Part shown: positions 42,019-51,187 of the stretch, one piece after another
Position numbering within the stretch: the stretch's first letter is position 1
Layout: each line of letters starts with the position of its first letter
The notes under the pieces: generated by a model
Database searches by the model: none
Told to the model about the DNA's origin: nothing
Seen by the model: the letters and a program-made list of their open reading frames with translations, nothing else
Translations under genes and position numbers: made by a program
NCBI GenBank assembly: GCA_016432265.1
Contig: CP066681.1
Location: forward strand, 394,342 to 458,341
DNA length: 64,000 nucleotides
Direction of reading: 5' to 3'
DNA from: Micavibrio aeruginosavorus
Lineage (GTDB): Bacteria; Pseudomonadota; Alphaproteobacteria; Micavibrionales; Micavibrionaceae

Positions 42019-44184
42019 ATGATCGAGCCATCACCCCTGATAACCCAGATCAAGACATACGACCCGGACTTCGATCCGGCGCCAGTCAACCGCGCTTATG
42101 AGTACGCCAAGAAGATGCACGAAGGCCAAACCCGTTCATCCGGCGAGCCTTACTATACCCACCCGATGGAGGTTGCGGGGCTGCTTGCGAACATGAAGAT
42201 GGATACGCCGACCATCGTCACGGCCATCCTTCACGACACACTGGAGGATACCAGCGCTACTTACGATGAAGTGAAGGCGCAATTCGGAGAAGAAGTGGCG
42301 ACACTGGTCAATGGCGTCAGCAAGCTCTCGCGCATTGAAGGGCAAAGCGTGGAGGGAAAGCAGGCGGAAAACTTCCGCAAGCTGGTTCTTGCGATGTCGG
42401 AAGATATCCGTGTGCTGTTGGTCAAGCTGGCTGATCGTCTGCACAATATGCGCACGCTCAATGCCATCCAGAAGCCTGAAAAACGCCAGCGCATCGCGCG
42501 CGAAACTATAGAGATTTATGTGCCGTTGGCCGAACGCATAGGCTTGCACAACCTCAAAGAGGAGCTGGAGGATCTTTGCTTCGCCCAGCTCAATCCCGAG
42601 GCGCGTGAAAGTATTGCCAATCGCCTGTCTTTCCTGCGTCAGGAAGGAACGCAGGTAGTGCAGGATATCATTGATGAACTGCGCCGTCTTATGGCGGATT
42701 CGGGCATTCAGGCCGAAGTCACGGGCCGTGAAAAAACCAAATACTCGATCTGGCGCAAGATGCAGCGCAAGAACGTCTCTTTCGAACAGCTTTCCGATAT
42801 CATGGCCTTCCGGGTCGTGGTCGACAGCATAGAGCAATGTTACGGCGCTTTGGGGATCGTGCATAGCAATTACCCAACGGTTCCAGGCCGTTTTAAGGAT
42901 TATATTTCTACGCCCAAGCCCAACGGCTATCGCTCTATCCATACGACGGTGATCGGCCCGGCCAATCACCGAATTGAGGTGCAGATCCGCACACAGGACA
43001 TGCAGGAAGAGGCTGAACTCGGCGTTGCCGCGCATTGGGCTTACAAATCGGGCAAAAAGGCGGAAAAGAAGGACGCCAAGCAATATCGCTGGTTGCGCGA
43101 CCTGCTTGAAATTCTTGAGCAGGAACAGCGCCCTGAAGAGTTGCTGGAGAACACCAAACTTGAACTGTTTCAGGATCAGGTCTACGTTTTCACTCCCAAG
43201 GGAGACTTGATAGAACTTCCTGCGGGCTCGACTCCGGTCGATTTTGCCTATGCCGTGCATTCCGGCGTGGGCGATAAATGCGTTGGCGCCAAGATTAACG
43301 GCCGCATCGCGCCCTTGAACACCAAGCTCAATAACGGCGATCAGATCGATATCATCACGGCAAAAAACCAAACGCCTTCCCCGACATGGGAACGATTCGT
43401 TGTAACCGGTAAGGCGCGTTCCCATATCCGTCGTTTTATCCGCCAGCAGCAACGTGATCAATACAGCGCGTTGGGTAAGGCGATGTTGCAGAAAATCTTC
43501 CAGCAGGAAGGTTATGAATTCACCGATAAGGCGGTTGCCAACGTCGTGCCACAGTTTCGCATGGAAGAGATAGACGATCTTTATGCCGGTATCGGGCAGG
43601 GAAATCTGGTGGCGCGCGATATATTCCGTGCGATCTTTCCGGCGCATAAAACGCCCACGGCCAAAAAACCATCTGACGCCGAGGTCGAGCAACAGGCCAT
43701 ACAGGCGCGTAAAGGCGGCGGCGAAGGCAAGCCGATGCCGATCAAGGGGCTTATTCCCGGTATGGCTGTTCATTATGCGCGTTGCTGCCACCCTCTGCCC
43801 GGGGACAGGATCGTGGGCATCGTCACTACCGGCAAGGGGGTAACCATCCATACGATTGATTGTGAGACGCTGGAAAATTTTGCCGATACCCCCGAACGCT
43901 GGCTGGATGTGTCGTGGGACGACGGCCCCGACGCGCCAGAGTCGCATGTCGGCCGCTTGCAGGTCACGATTTCGAATGTTGCTGGGGCGCTGGGGACGCT
44001 TTCAACCGTTATCGGTAAAAACGGCGGCAACATCATCAACCTCAAGATTACCAGCCGCTCGCTTGATTTTTGGGATATGCTTTTGGATGTATACGTCAAC
44101 GATACGCGCCACCTTAATAATATCATCGCGGCTTTACGGGCAACCCCGCAGGTAGCCTCGGTGGAACGGGCTCGTGGTCGATAG
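42019..44184 (+). CDS. rsh: Bifunctional (p)ppGpp synthetase/hydrolase (RelA/SpoT homologue)
   Basis: Stringent-response enzyme, 721 residues from ATG 42019 (GGAAG upstream). Domains in order: HD hydrolase (YYTHPMEVAGLLANM, ILHDTLEDTSATY, KLADRLHNMRTL), synthetase (TGREKTKYSIWRKM, GRFKDYISTPKPNGYRSIHT), TGS (VYVFTPKGDLIELPAGSTPVDFAYAVHSGVG), and C-terminal ACT (LQVTISNVAGALGTLSTVIGKNGGNI). Hydrolase HD and synthetase residues are both present, so it should make and degrade (p)ppGpp, as the single Rsh of most alphaproteobacteria does. The DUF2062 gene follows after 9 bp. Confidence 0.98.
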   Translation: MIEPSPLITQIKTYDPDFDPAPVNRAYEYAKKMHEGQTRSSGEPYYTHPMEVAGLLANMKMDTPTIVTAILHDTLEDTSATYDEVKAQFGEEVATLVNGVSKLSRIEGQSVEGKQAENFRKLVLAMSEDIRVLLVKLADRLHNMRTLNAIQKPEKRQRIARETIEIYVPLAERIGLHNLKEELEDLCFAQLNPEARESIANRLSFLRQEGTQVVQDIIDELRRLMADSGIQAEVTGREKTKYSIWRKMQRKNVSFEQLSDIMAFRVVVDSIEQCYGALGIVHSNYPTVPGRFKDYISTPKPNGYRSIHTTVIGPANHRIEVQIRTQDMQEEAELGVAAHWAYKSGKKAEKKDAKQYRWLRDLLEILEQEQRPEELLENTKLELFQDQVYVFTPKGDLIELPAGSTPVDFAYAVHSGVGDKCVGAKINGRIAPLNTKLNNGDQIDIITAKNQTPSPTWERFVVTGKARSHIRRFIRQQQRDQYSALGKAMLQKIFQQEGYEFTDKAVANVVPQFRMEEIDDLYAGIGQGNLVARDIFRAIFPAHKTPTAKKPSDAEVEQQAIQARKGGGEGKPMPIKGLIPGMAVHYARCCHPLPGDRIVGIVTTGKGVTIHTIDCETLENFADTPERWLDVSWDDGPDAPESHVGRLQVTISNVAGALGTLSTVIGKNGGNIINLKITSRSLDFWDMLLDVYVNDTRHLNNIIAALRATPQVASVERARGR

Positions 44185-44193
44185 GGGGGTGTA

Positions 44194-44757
44194 TTGTTCA
44201 AGCGCCGTCAGCCCCGGGAAATCCTTCCCTATCTGCGTGAATGGATCTGGCCTTCGATGGGGTGGCGCCGTACGGCTTCCTATTTTCATCACCGGCTTTT
44301 CCGGGGTTCTGATTCGACCTATCGCATTACGGGCGGGTTGGCGACAGGGGTTGCGGTTTCCTTCACCCCGCTGCTGGGGACGCACTTCCTGCAGGCCGTG
44401 CTCTATGCCTATTTTTTTCGTCAAAGCAAGATTGCGGCGATGGTTGGAACGTTCTGGGGCAATCCCTGGACTATCCCGCCTATGTTTTATATCGACTATA
44501 GGCTGGGGGACTTCTTATTGACTTTGGGGCAAGGCGGCGATGATCACCCGTTATCGGGCGAACGGGGTTTGGGATATCTCTTGAGCGAGCCGTTATCTTT
44601 ATTCATGCCGTTGTTACTGGGAGGGGTGATTTGCGCCGCTCTGTCATGGCCGCTTGCTTACATGATGCTTTACTACCCGGTGCGCAGCATGCAGCGGGCA
44701 TATAGGCTGCGCCGTTTGTTGCTGGTCAGGTTCAAAAAAAGGCAATCTCAGACATGA
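44194..44757 (+). CDS. DUF2062 membrane protein
   Basis: A 187-residue inner-membrane protein of family DUF2062. It starts with TTG ([36 protein letters not shown] is characteristic), six bases after a G-run ribosome binding site. Two to three hydrophobic helices follow: [31 protein letters not shown] with the typical TPLLGTH, then [23 protein letters not shown], and [21 protein letters not shown]. Function unknown; in alphaproteobacteria it commonly sits in this rsh-acpS-lepB order. Its stop overlaps the acpS start by four bases. Confidence 0.93.
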   Translation: MFKRRQPREILPYLREWIWPSMGWRRTASYFHHRLFRGSDSTYRITGGLATGVAVSFTPLLGTHFLQAVLYAYFFRQSKIAAMVGTFWGNPWTIPPMFYIDYRLGDFLLTLGQGGDDHPLSGERGLGYLLSEPLSLFMPLLLGGVICAALSWPLAYMMLYYPVRSMQRAYRLRRLLLVRFKKRQSQT

Positions 44758-45155
44758 TTATTGGTACCGGCTCTGATATGGTCGATATAAGACGCATTGA
44801 AAAAACCTTAAACCGCTTTGGACGCCGGTTCGTCGAGCGCTGTTTCACAGCGGAGGAGATTGCCCGGGCCGAGAGCCTCCGCGCTTCCGGCAAGCATATA
44901 GCCAGCTATGCCAAACGGTTTGCTGCCAAGGAGGCATGTTCCAAGGCGTTGGGAACGGGGATTGCCCAAGGCGTGTTTATGCGCGATATCGGGGTTGTGA
45001 ATGACGATTTGGGCAAGCCCTCGCTCGTTCTGACCGGAGGGGCGCTGAAACGGCTGGAAGCGATGATTCCCCCTGGAAAGCGGGCGCGTTTACACCTGAC
45101 CCTTTCAGATGACCCCCCTTTTGGACAGGCGTCTGTGATTATTGAGGCGGATTGA
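44754..45155 (+). CDS. acpS: Holo-ACP synthase
   Basis: Transfers 4'-phosphopantetheine from CoA to the serine of AcpP. The 133-residue protein has the magnesium ligands Asp8 in [15 protein letters not shown] and Glu60 in [17 protein letters not shown]. Length is normal. The ATG overlaps the DUF2062 stop; lepB follows after about 75 bp, in the conserved acpS-lepB-rnc-era order. Its substrate gene acpP is at 30686. Confidence 0.98.
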   Translation: MIIGTGSDMVDIRRIEKTLNRFGRRFVERCFTAEEIARAESLRASGKHIASYAKRFAAKEACSKALGTGIAQGVFMRDIGVVNDDLGKPSLVLTGGALKRLEAMIPPGKRARLHLTLSDDPPFGQASVIIEAD

Positions 45156-45231
45156 AGCTCCTGTTTTTTCCGGGGATTTGTGCAAGAATGCGGGAAGAGA
45201 CTGGTAAAAACCTCAGGATTTCATTACAAGA

Positions 45232-46125
45232 ATGGTCATGACCAAAGATATGAAAATAGATCAAACGCCGCCCGAGCCTCTCCCGTCCGCAGCCCCGGCG
45301 ACTGAAGAAGAGTCTGCGCCGCCGCTGAATGCCAGGGAAGAGTGGGCAGACTTTCTCAAGACGGCTTTCATTGCTGTCCTGCTTGCCTTGCTGATCCGCA
45401 CTTTCTTGTTTGAACCTTTCAATATTCCATCCAGTTCGATGAAACCGACACTGGAAATTGGCGATTACCTGTTTGTATACAAGCCGGCCTACGGCTACTC
45501 CCGCCATTCTTTTCCTTTCAGTCTTGCGCCGATCGCAGGGCGCATGATGGACGAAGGCCGTGCGCCACAACGCGGTGATGTGGTGGTTTTCAAACTCCCG
45601 TCGAACACAAGGATCGATTATATCAAGCGTATAATTGGCACGCCGGGAGACACGATTCAGGTTATTGACGGCGAAGTTTACCTCAATCGTAAGAAGTTGC
45701 CACGCGAGCCGGTAGGTTTGAAAAAGATCAACGAGGGCAGTTCGACACGTGTTGTGCATGAATACATACAGACTTTGCCGGAAGGGGCGATGTTCAGTAT
45801 CTATGAAGAGGCCGATAACAAGCCTCTCGACAATACAGAGGAATTTGTTGTGCCGCCAGGGCATTATTTCATGATGGGCGATAACCGCGACAACTCTCAG
45901 GATAGCCGGGTGATGAATATGGTGGGTTATGTGCCGGTTGAAAACTTTGTAGGCCGCGCTTCCTTCATTTTCTTCTCGACCAACGGCAAAGCGAATATCG
46001 GCGAAGTCTGGAAATGGCCGGTTACTATCCGCTATAACCGCCTGTTCGAGAGGATAGGCCCTGTGCGGCCGCCACAGGAATCAATTCAAATCCCCCAATC
46101 ATCAGGTCATGATGAAGCCCCTTGA
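45232..46125 (+). CDS. lepB: Signal peptidase I
   Basis: Membrane serine protease that removes Sec and Tat signal peptides. Of 297 residues, the first 35 are a Pro/Glu-rich cytoplasmic tail, a membrane helix follows at about 42-60 (FLKTAFIAVLLALLIRTFLF), then Ser69 in IPSSSMKPT and Lys132 in RIDYIKRIIG form the catalytic dyad; MMGDNRDNSQDSR is box E. Three in-frame ATGs (45232, 45238, 45250) make the exact start uncertain. The end overlaps rnc by 17 bases. Confidence 0.97.
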   Translation: MVMTKDMKIDQTPPEPLPSAAPATEEESAPPLNAREEWADFLKTAFIAVLLALLIRTFLFEPFNIPSSSMKPTLEIGDYLFVYKPAYGYSRHSFPFSLAPIAGRMMDEGRAPQRGDVVVFKLPSNTRIDYIKRIIGTPGDTIQVIDGEVYLNRKKLPREPVGLKKINEGSSTRVVHEYIQTLPEGAMFSIYEEADNKPLDNTEEFVVPPGHYFMMGDNRDNSQDSRVMNMVGYVPVENFVGRASFIFFSTNGKANIGEVWKWPVTIRYNRLFERIGPVRPPQESIQIPQSSGHDEAP

Positions 46126-46783
46126 ACAATTGCAGTCCCGTCTTGGGTATCGTTTTAAAGAGCCGTCATTGCTTGTGGCGGCCATGACACATGCCAGCAT
46201 GGGGCCGGGGAGCAATTATGAACGTTTGGAATTTCTTGGGGATCGGGTTCTGGGGCTGGTAATGGCCTCATGGCTTTACGAAACCTTTCCTGGCGAAGTA
46301 GAAGGCGACTTGGCCAAGAGGCATGCCGCATTGGTTCAGGGCGCTTTGCTGGCTGAGATTGCCCGTGAATGGAGCCTGGGGGATGCGTTGATCTTGTCCG
46401 ATGCCGAGCGTGGGGCAGGCGGTGCCGATAACGAGAATATGCTGGCCGACGGGTTTGAGGCTCTTCTCGGAGCTTTGTATTTGGATGCGGGTCTGGCATT
46501 CTGCCACGATTTTATTCGCCGTAGCTGGGGGGAGCGTATTCGGCTTATGGTGACTCCGCCGCAGGATCCCAAAACGGCCCTGCAGGAATGGGCGCAGGGG
46601 CGGGGGTATCCTTTGCCGCTCTATGAGCTTGTAAACCGCGAAGGCCCGGATCATGCCCCGAACTTCTTGATTCGGGTAGCGGTGCAAGGTTATCCGCCTG
46701 CTGAAGCGGAAGGCTCCTCTCGCCGGTCAGCGGAAAAGGCAGCAGCGCGCCAGCTTCTGTCGCGGCTGGAGCAGTTGCCGTGA
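46109..46783 (+). CDS. rnc: Ribonuclease III
   Basis: Double-strand RNA endonuclease for rRNA processing. The 224 residues comprise the catalytic domain with signature NYERLEFLGDRVLGLVMA (residues 37-54) and the second acidic pair in ADGFEALLGALYLDAG, followed by the dsRNA-binding domain (PKTALQEWAQGRGYPLPLYELVNREGPDHAPNFLIRVAV ... SSRRSAEKAAARQLL). The start (two consecutive ATGs) is inside lepB and the end overlaps era. Confidence 0.98.
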   Translation: MMKPLEQLQSRLGYRFKEPSLLVAAMTHASMGPGSNYERLEFLGDRVLGLVMASWLYETFPGEVEGDLAKRHAALVQGALLAEIAREWSLGDALILSDAERGAGGADNENMLADGFEALLGALYLDAGLAFCHDFIRRSWGERIRLMVTPPQDPKTALQEWAQGRGYPLPLYELVNREGPDHAPNFLIRVAVQGYPPAEAEGSSRRSAEKAAARQLLSRLEQLP

Positions 46784-47709
46784 CGGAAGAAAACGATAAT
46801 GCTGATCGTGGTACAAGGTGCGGGTTTGTAGCCGTTATCGGCGCTCCGAATGCGGGGAAATCGACGCTTATCAACACTCTGGTTGGTTCGAAAGTGTCAA
46901 TTGTTTCGCCCAAGGTGCAAACGACGCGCACGATGGTTAGGGGCATGATCGTCAAGGATCGATCGCAAATTATATTCATAGATACACCTGGAATATTTTC
47001 GCCTAAGAAGCGGTTGGAAAAAGCCATGGTCGCCGCCGCTTGGCAGGGGCGCGATGAAGCCGATATCGTGATGGTTATGGTTGACGCCAGCCGCAAGAAA
47101 GTAGATGCGGACACCCGCGCGATCGTCGAGCGTCTTGCTGAAGTGCGCGGCGATATGCCCTGTGTCTTGTTGTTGAACAAATTCGATCAGGCACGTAAGG
47201 AGACGCTGTTGAGGATGGCAGAAGAACTCAACGCGATGCTTGACTTCACCGCTACCTTCATGATTTCGGCGCTGAAGCGGGACGGGACGGATGACGTTCT
47301 GTCATGGCTGGCGAAAAATGTGCCTACGGGTGTATGGCACTATCCCGAAGACCAGATCAGCGATATGCCGGCGCGCTTGCTGGCGGCAGAGGTCACGCGT
47401 GAAAAACTTTTCCGCGCCCTTTATCAGGAATTGCCTTACGCGCTCACGGTAGAAACCGAGGGCTGGGAGGAGTTCGATAATGGCGATATCAGGATATCGC
47501 AGGTCGTCTATGTGACTCGTGATACGCACAAGGCCATTGTTCTTGGTAAAGGCGGGCAGCAGATACGTGAGATTGGTGAAGCCGCCCGGCTGGAGTTGCA
47601 GGATATTTTCGAATGTAAGGTTCATCTAAAGCTCTTCGTCAAGGTTGATGAGGCGTGGCTCGAGGATCGCGAACGTTACGAGGTCTGGGGACTCGATTTC
47701 AATGCCTGA
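46780..47709 (+). CDS. era: GTPase Era
   Basis: Essential GTPase that binds 16S rRNA and aids 30S maturation. The 309 residues have G1 GAPNAGKSTL (residues 21-30), G2 in the TTRTMVRG stretch, G3 DTPG, G4 NKFD, and a C-terminal KH domain with KAIVLGKGGQQIREIGEAARLELQ. The gene starts with GTG overlapping the rnc stop (GTGA). It ends the rsh-lepB-rnc-era run; gcrA and its long control region come next on the same strand. Confidence 0.98.
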   Translation: MTEENDNADRGTRCGFVAVIGAPNAGKSTLINTLVGSKVSIVSPKVQTTRTMVRGMIVKDRSQIIFIDTPGIFSPKKRLEKAMVAAAWQGRDEADIVMVMVDASRKKVDADTRAIVERLAEVRGDMPCVLLLNKFDQARKETLLRMAEELNAMLDFTATFMISALKRDGTDDVLSWLAKNVPTGVWHYPEDQISDMPARLLAAEVTREKLFRALYQELPYALTVETEGWEEFDNGDIRISQVVYVTRDTHKAIVLGKGGQQIREIGEAARLELQDIFECKVHLKLFVKVDEAWLEDRERYEVWGLDFNA

Positions 47710-47723
47710 TTTTTATCTTAAGT

Positions 47724-47849
47724 GATTCTTTTGATTCACTTTTGTTTCACTCTTGACTCTTTTTATGTAACGCGACTCAAATCTCCACCGATTCGGATTA
47801 TTGTGGATAAAGAATGTGAATGATTCTCCCGACTCTTTCCACGCGAATC
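47724..47849. promoter_or_regulatory. Cluster of eight GANTC (CcrM-type) methylation sites upstream of gcrA
   Basis: GANTC occurs at 47724, 47733, 47755, 47774, 47790, 47822, 47831 and 47845, eight sites in 126 bp where chance predicts about one per 256 bp. In alphaproteobacteria CcrM methylates GANTC once per cell cycle and GcrA acts at promoters carrying these sites. One site overlaps a TTGACT that could be a -35 element (47753-47758). The cluster is 120-245 bp before the gcrA start and also follows the era stop directly. Confidence 0.85.
47802..47810 (-). promoter_or_regulatory. Consensus DnaA box upstream of gcrA
   Basis: TTATCCACA on the minus strand, a perfect DnaA box, inside the GANTC cluster. 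A second, one-mismatch copy (TGTGGATAC on the plus strand) lies at 47940-47948, twenty bases before the gcrA ATG. In Caulobacter DnaA activates gcrA, so this fits a regulatory role rather than an origin. Confidence 0.7.
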
Positions 47850-47968
47850 GGGCGTCGATACAGTGACCTCCATCAACATCGACGATATGCGTATTTATAT
47901 GTAGGTCAGGTTTTCCTGAATGGATTGTTGGTGCTTGTGTGTGGATACTTCAGGGGAGATGAAGTCTA

Positions 47969-48466
47969 ATGAGCTGGACCGATGAACGCGTAACGCTTCT
48001 CAAAAAGCTGTGGGGCGAAGGAAAAACCGCTGCAGAAATCGCCAAAGCGCTGGGGGGAGTTACAAGGAATGCCGTAATTGGTAAAGCGCACCGCCTTAAG
48101 CTTTCCAACCGGATTTCGCCCATTCAGCAGAACGAGCGCAAGGAAGAGCGCCTTCCGGAAATCAGGCGGGTGCCCAAGGCTGGCAAGACTGTGCCGACTG
48201 CAAAACCGGCGAATACGGCCTTTAAGGGTTTGAAGCTGATCGAGTTGAAAGAGCGGATGTGCCGCTGGCCTTCGGGTGATCCAAAGGATGAAGATTTTGC
48301 TTTTTGCGGCTGCACTACCGTACCGGGCCTCCCTTACTGTGAGGATCACGCCAAAATGGCTTATCAGGTGCCCAGCCGTAACCGCGTGCTCAAGGCTGAA
48401 GATTTCGACGATGTGGCGGCTTCTGCTCTGCCAGAGGATGATCTCAAGGAGGTTGTCAACGCTTAG
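47969..48466 (+). CDS. gcrA: Cell-cycle regulator GcrA
   Basis: Alphaproteobacterial sigma-70 cofactor that activates genes at CcrM-methylated promoters. The 165-residue protein starts MSWTDERVTLLKKLWGEGKTAAEIAKALGGVTRNAVIGKAHRLKLSNR, the conserved DNA-binding N-terminus, and ends with the zinc-like CRWPSGDPKDEDFAFCGCTTVPGLPYCEDHAKMAYQ segment that is the family's C-terminal sigma-interacting part. Between them is a variable linker. The promoter region carries eight GANTC sites and DnaA boxes; a strong terminator follows. Confidence 0.98.
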   Translation: MSWTDERVTLLKKLWGEGKTAAEIAKALGGVTRNAVIGKAHRLKLSNRISPIQQNERKEERLPEIRRVPKAGKTVPTAKPANTAFKGLKLIELKERMCRWPSGDPKDEDFAFCGCTTVPGLPYCEDHAKMAYQVPSRNRVLKAEDFDDVAASALPEDDLKEVVNA

Positions 48467-48530
48467 CCTCCCCTCGTACTGCGTACCGCGTAGCAGAGTT
48501 CTTATCCCTTTTAGTGTCATGTGACCTTCT

Positions 48531-48564
48531 CTGGCTGCTGTGGAAACGGCAGCCAGAATTTTTT
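48531..48564 (+). terminator. Intrinsic terminator after gcrA
   Basis: CTGGCTGC 48531-48538 pairs with GCAGCCAG 48549-48556, followed by AATTTTTT. Confidence 0.85.
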
Positions 48565-48578
48565 AGGAAGTTCGGCAA

Positions 48579-49139
48579 TCAGGATTTTGCGATTATTTCT
48601 ATTTCGACGACTTCCCGCCCTTTGGGGACGGCGCGGAAGAGCATGCTGACGCGCTGTCCTGCTTCAAGCTTTTCTATACCGTTCTTTTCCAGGCAGGTTT
48701 TGTGGATGAAGACGTCTTTCATGCCGTCATCCGGTATAACGAAGCCGAATCCTTTATCTTCCTTGTACCACTTGACTTGACCGCCCATGCGCTGGGTCTT
48801 TCCGATAGGCATATTCATGGCGGCAGGGGCGTTTTTGATTTGTTCAGGCAGATTGCCAGCGTCGACCAATTCAAGGATTTCCATGACATGGGCTCCTTTG
48901 GGGCCGCGCTGTATCTGGCAGAGCAGGCAAGCCCCGTCCCCCAGCGCATTAATACCGCTACGTTGCAGTGTCGTAATGTGTAGAAAGCAATCCAGATCGG
49001 GTTCGTCTTCAGGAACGACAAAACCGAATCCCTTTGGCGTATTGAACCACTTTAGCCGTGCTCGTACCGGAGGGCCTGAAGGTGATGTTTCAACCTGCCC
49101 TGTTAAACCTTTTGCCGTTGGCTCGTACACGAAATTCAC
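48579..49139 (-). CDS. Tandem cold-shock-domain protein
   Basis: A 186-residue nucleic-acid-binding protein with two cold-shock domains: residues about 26-90 (ARLKWFNTPKGFGFVVPEDE, DCFLHITTL) and about 118-184 (GQVKWYKEDKGFGFVIPDDG, DVFIHKTCLEKNG). Both carry RNP1 (KGFGFV) and RNP2-like (VFIH, CFLH) motifs. This double form is characteristic of alphaproteobacteria. It probably acts as an RNA chaperone. Convergent with gcrA. Confidence 0.95.
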   Translation of the reverse strand: MNFVYEPTAKGLTGQVETSPSGPPVRARLKWFNTPKGFGFVVPEDEPDLDCFLHITTLQRSGINALGDGACLLCQIQRGPKGAHVMEILELVDAGNLPEQIKNAPAAMNMPIGKTQRMGGQVKWYKEDKGFGFVIPDDGMKDVFIHKTCLEKNGIEKLEAGQRVSMLFRAVPKGREVVEIEIIAKS

Positions 49140-49480
49140 CCTTCTTCTTCTTCATGCAAAAAATATAAATGGATGCGCGGGAAATAAAGACTGCTCGACA
49201 CCCAAAGATTGTAATGCCGCTATATTGGCAGAAGAATCACCGTGAATCCAGAATTTTTAATAAAAGTAAAGGCCTGCATTAGAATATACTTAATTAATTT
49301 ATTGAGGCCTTGAAACTTTATTATACCATAATTCATGGTTGAGTGTGCAATGCGATATAGAAAAAGAAGGCGAAAAAAGCCATTTGCCATGGAAAATCAA
49401 GGCTCTGTAACATAAAATCCCCAGGTACTCCCGTTTGTTACGATAGACCCGGGATCCCGACAATATGAAGGAGACACCGC
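49140..49480. promoter_or_regulatory. Intergenic region cold-shock gene / fadD
   Basis: About 340 bp with no gene. Two GANTC sites (49234 and 49244, GAATC) lie within fifteen bases. An inverted repeat AAGGCCT ... AGGCCTT (about 49268 and 49306) encloses an AT-rich stretch with TTAATTAA. A good AAGGAGAC ribosome binding site for fadD is at 49468-49475. Promoter positions could not be fixed. Confidence 0.35.
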
Positions 49481-51181
49481 ATGAACACCGCCAGTCCTCT
49501 ATCCCCTGAGTCTTCGTGGCCTTGGCTGGCGCACTATCCGCAAGGTATCGACTGGCATGCGCCGCTGGAAATATCCAGTGTTTGTACCCTGTTGGAGCGA
49601 ACGGCGGCTGCTTTTCCGCAGCAACCTGCCGTCGACTTCATGGGGCATGTGCAGACCTGGGGTGAGGTGGGACGGCAGGTGAATCGCCTAGCTAAAGGGT
49701 TGCAGGGTCTGGGGGTAAAAAAAGGCACGCGTGTGGGCCTTTTTCTGCCGAATTGCTCTTACTTCCCGATCGCGTACTACGCGATTCTGAAAGCGGGTGG
49801 CACGGTGGTCAATTTCAATCCGCTGTATGCTCCGCGTGAACTGGTGCATCAGATTCGCGACAGTCAGACGGAGATCATGCTGACTCTCGATCTTAAGATC
49901 TTATATGACAAGCTGGCTGAAATTCGTCAGGAATCGGGTTTAGGTCGCATACTGATCTGTCCGTTTGCCGATATCCTACCATTCCCCAAAAGCATATTGT
50001 TCCCTCTGCTGAAGCGGCGTGATGTGGCCCGTATTCCAGACGAACCGTATATCAGCTGGCTGGCGGATGTAACCGAGAATGACGGCCTTCCTGCCCTGGT
50101 AGCGATCAACCCGGACGACGATGTCGCCGTGCTGCAGTATACCGGGGGCACGACGGGCGTGCCCAAAGGAGCCATGCTGACTCACGCCAATATTGTCGCT
50201 AACACGCACCAATGCGCCCTGTGGTTTCTGGGGGCGAAACCCGGCGAGAAGATGCTGGGCGTTATCCCCTTCTTTCATGTTTTTGCCATGACGGCGGTTA
50301 TGAACCTGAGTGTTTATTTTGGATTTGAGATCATTATTCCCGTGCCGCGATTTGATCTGGACAAGACTTTGCGGGCTATTCATAAGAAAAAACCGCATTA
50401 TTTCCCTGCTGTCCCAGCGATTTACAACGCTATCAACAACCACTCCCGGCTATCGCGATATAATCTGCGCTCTTTGCGCTTTTGCATGTCGGGTGGCGCA
50501 CCCTTGCCCGTCGAAGTAAAAAAGGTATTCGAACAGAATACAGGATGTGTCGTGGTGGAAGGCTACGGTCTCACGGAAACCACGCCTGTGGTCTGTGTAA
50601 ATCCTGTTATTGGAGAGAACAGGGCTGGGTCGATTGGGTTGCCTTTGCCGCAGACAGTGGTTGAGGTCGTTAGCCCTGAGGATAAGGTGACCGTGATGAA
50701 GACGGGTGAACGCGGCGAGCTATGCGTGCGCGGGCCACAGGTCATGAAGGGTTATTGGAATAAGCCGGGGGAGACTGCCAATGTCTTGCGTAACGGACGT
50801 TTGCACACAGGTGACATCGCGCTGATGGATGAAGACGGCTATGTTTACATCGTCGACCGCATAAAGGATATGATTTTGGTGAACGGTTACAACGTCTATC
50901 CGCGTAACGTCGAAGAGGCCATTTATCTCAACCCGGCAATCGAGGAATGCATCGTCGCCGGGTTGCCTGACCCAGAACGTGGAGAAACAGTCAAGGCATG
51001 GATCAAGCTCAAGGCTGGGCAGGCTCTCTCGGAAGCCGACCTTCTTGCTTTCCTGAAAGATAAAATATCGCCCATCGAGATGCCGCGGCAGATAGAGTTC
51101 AGGGAAAAGTCTTTGCCCAAGACTATGATCGGCAAGCTTTCGCGCAAGGATATCGTCGCAGAAGAAATGGCAAAACGCTAA
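49481..51181 (+). CDS. fadD: Long-chain fatty acid-CoA ligase
   Basis: AMP-forming acyl-CoA synthetase that activates fatty acids. The 566 residues contain the P-loop YTGGTTGVPKGAMLTHANI (220-238), GYGLTETTPVVCVNP, the A8 region LHTGDIALMDEDGYVYIVDRIKDMILVNGYNVYPRNVEEA, and the C-terminal catalytic lysine in KTMIGKLSRKDI. Length matches FadD. AAGGAG upstream sets the start. Monocistronic, convergent with the next gene. Confidence 0.95.
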   Translation: MNTASPLSPESSWPWLAHYPQGIDWHAPLEISSVCTLLERTAAAFPQQPAVDFMGHVQTWGEVGRQVNRLAKGLQGLGVKKGTRVGLFLPNCSYFPIAYYAILKAGGTVVNFNPLYAPRELVHQIRDSQTEIMLTLDLKILYDKLAEIRQESGLGRILICPFADILPFPKSILFPLLKRRDVARIPDEPYISWLADVTENDGLPALVAINPDDDVAVLQYTGGTTGVPKGAMLTHANIVANTHQCALWFLGAKPGEKMLGVIPFFHVFAMTAVMNLSVYFGFEIIIPVPRFDLDKTLRAIHKKKPHYFPAVPAIYNAINNHSRLSRYNLRSLRFCMSGGAPLPVEVKKVFEQNTGCVVVEGYGLTETTPVVCVNPVIGENRAGSIGLPLPQTVVEVVSPEDKVTVMKTGERGELCVRGPQVMKGYWNKPGETANVLRNGRLHTGDIALMDEDGYVYIVDRIKDMILVNGYNVYPRNVEEAIYLNPAIEECIVAGLPDPERGETVKAWIKLKAGQALSEADLLAFLKDKISPIEMPRQIEFREKSLPKTMIGKLSRKDIVAEEMAKR

Positions 51182-51187
51182 TTCAAC

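Noticed and set aside
42136..43947. Long open frame of about 600 codons antisense to rsh
   Set aside because: It lies fully within a well-supported conserved gene, has no start signal and an Arg/His/Gln-rich composition typical of out-of-frame translation.
47710..47968. Chromosomal replication origin next to gcrA
   Set aside because: Only one perfect and one near-perfect DnaA box and no AT-rich unwinding tract; the gene context is regulatory, not origin-like.
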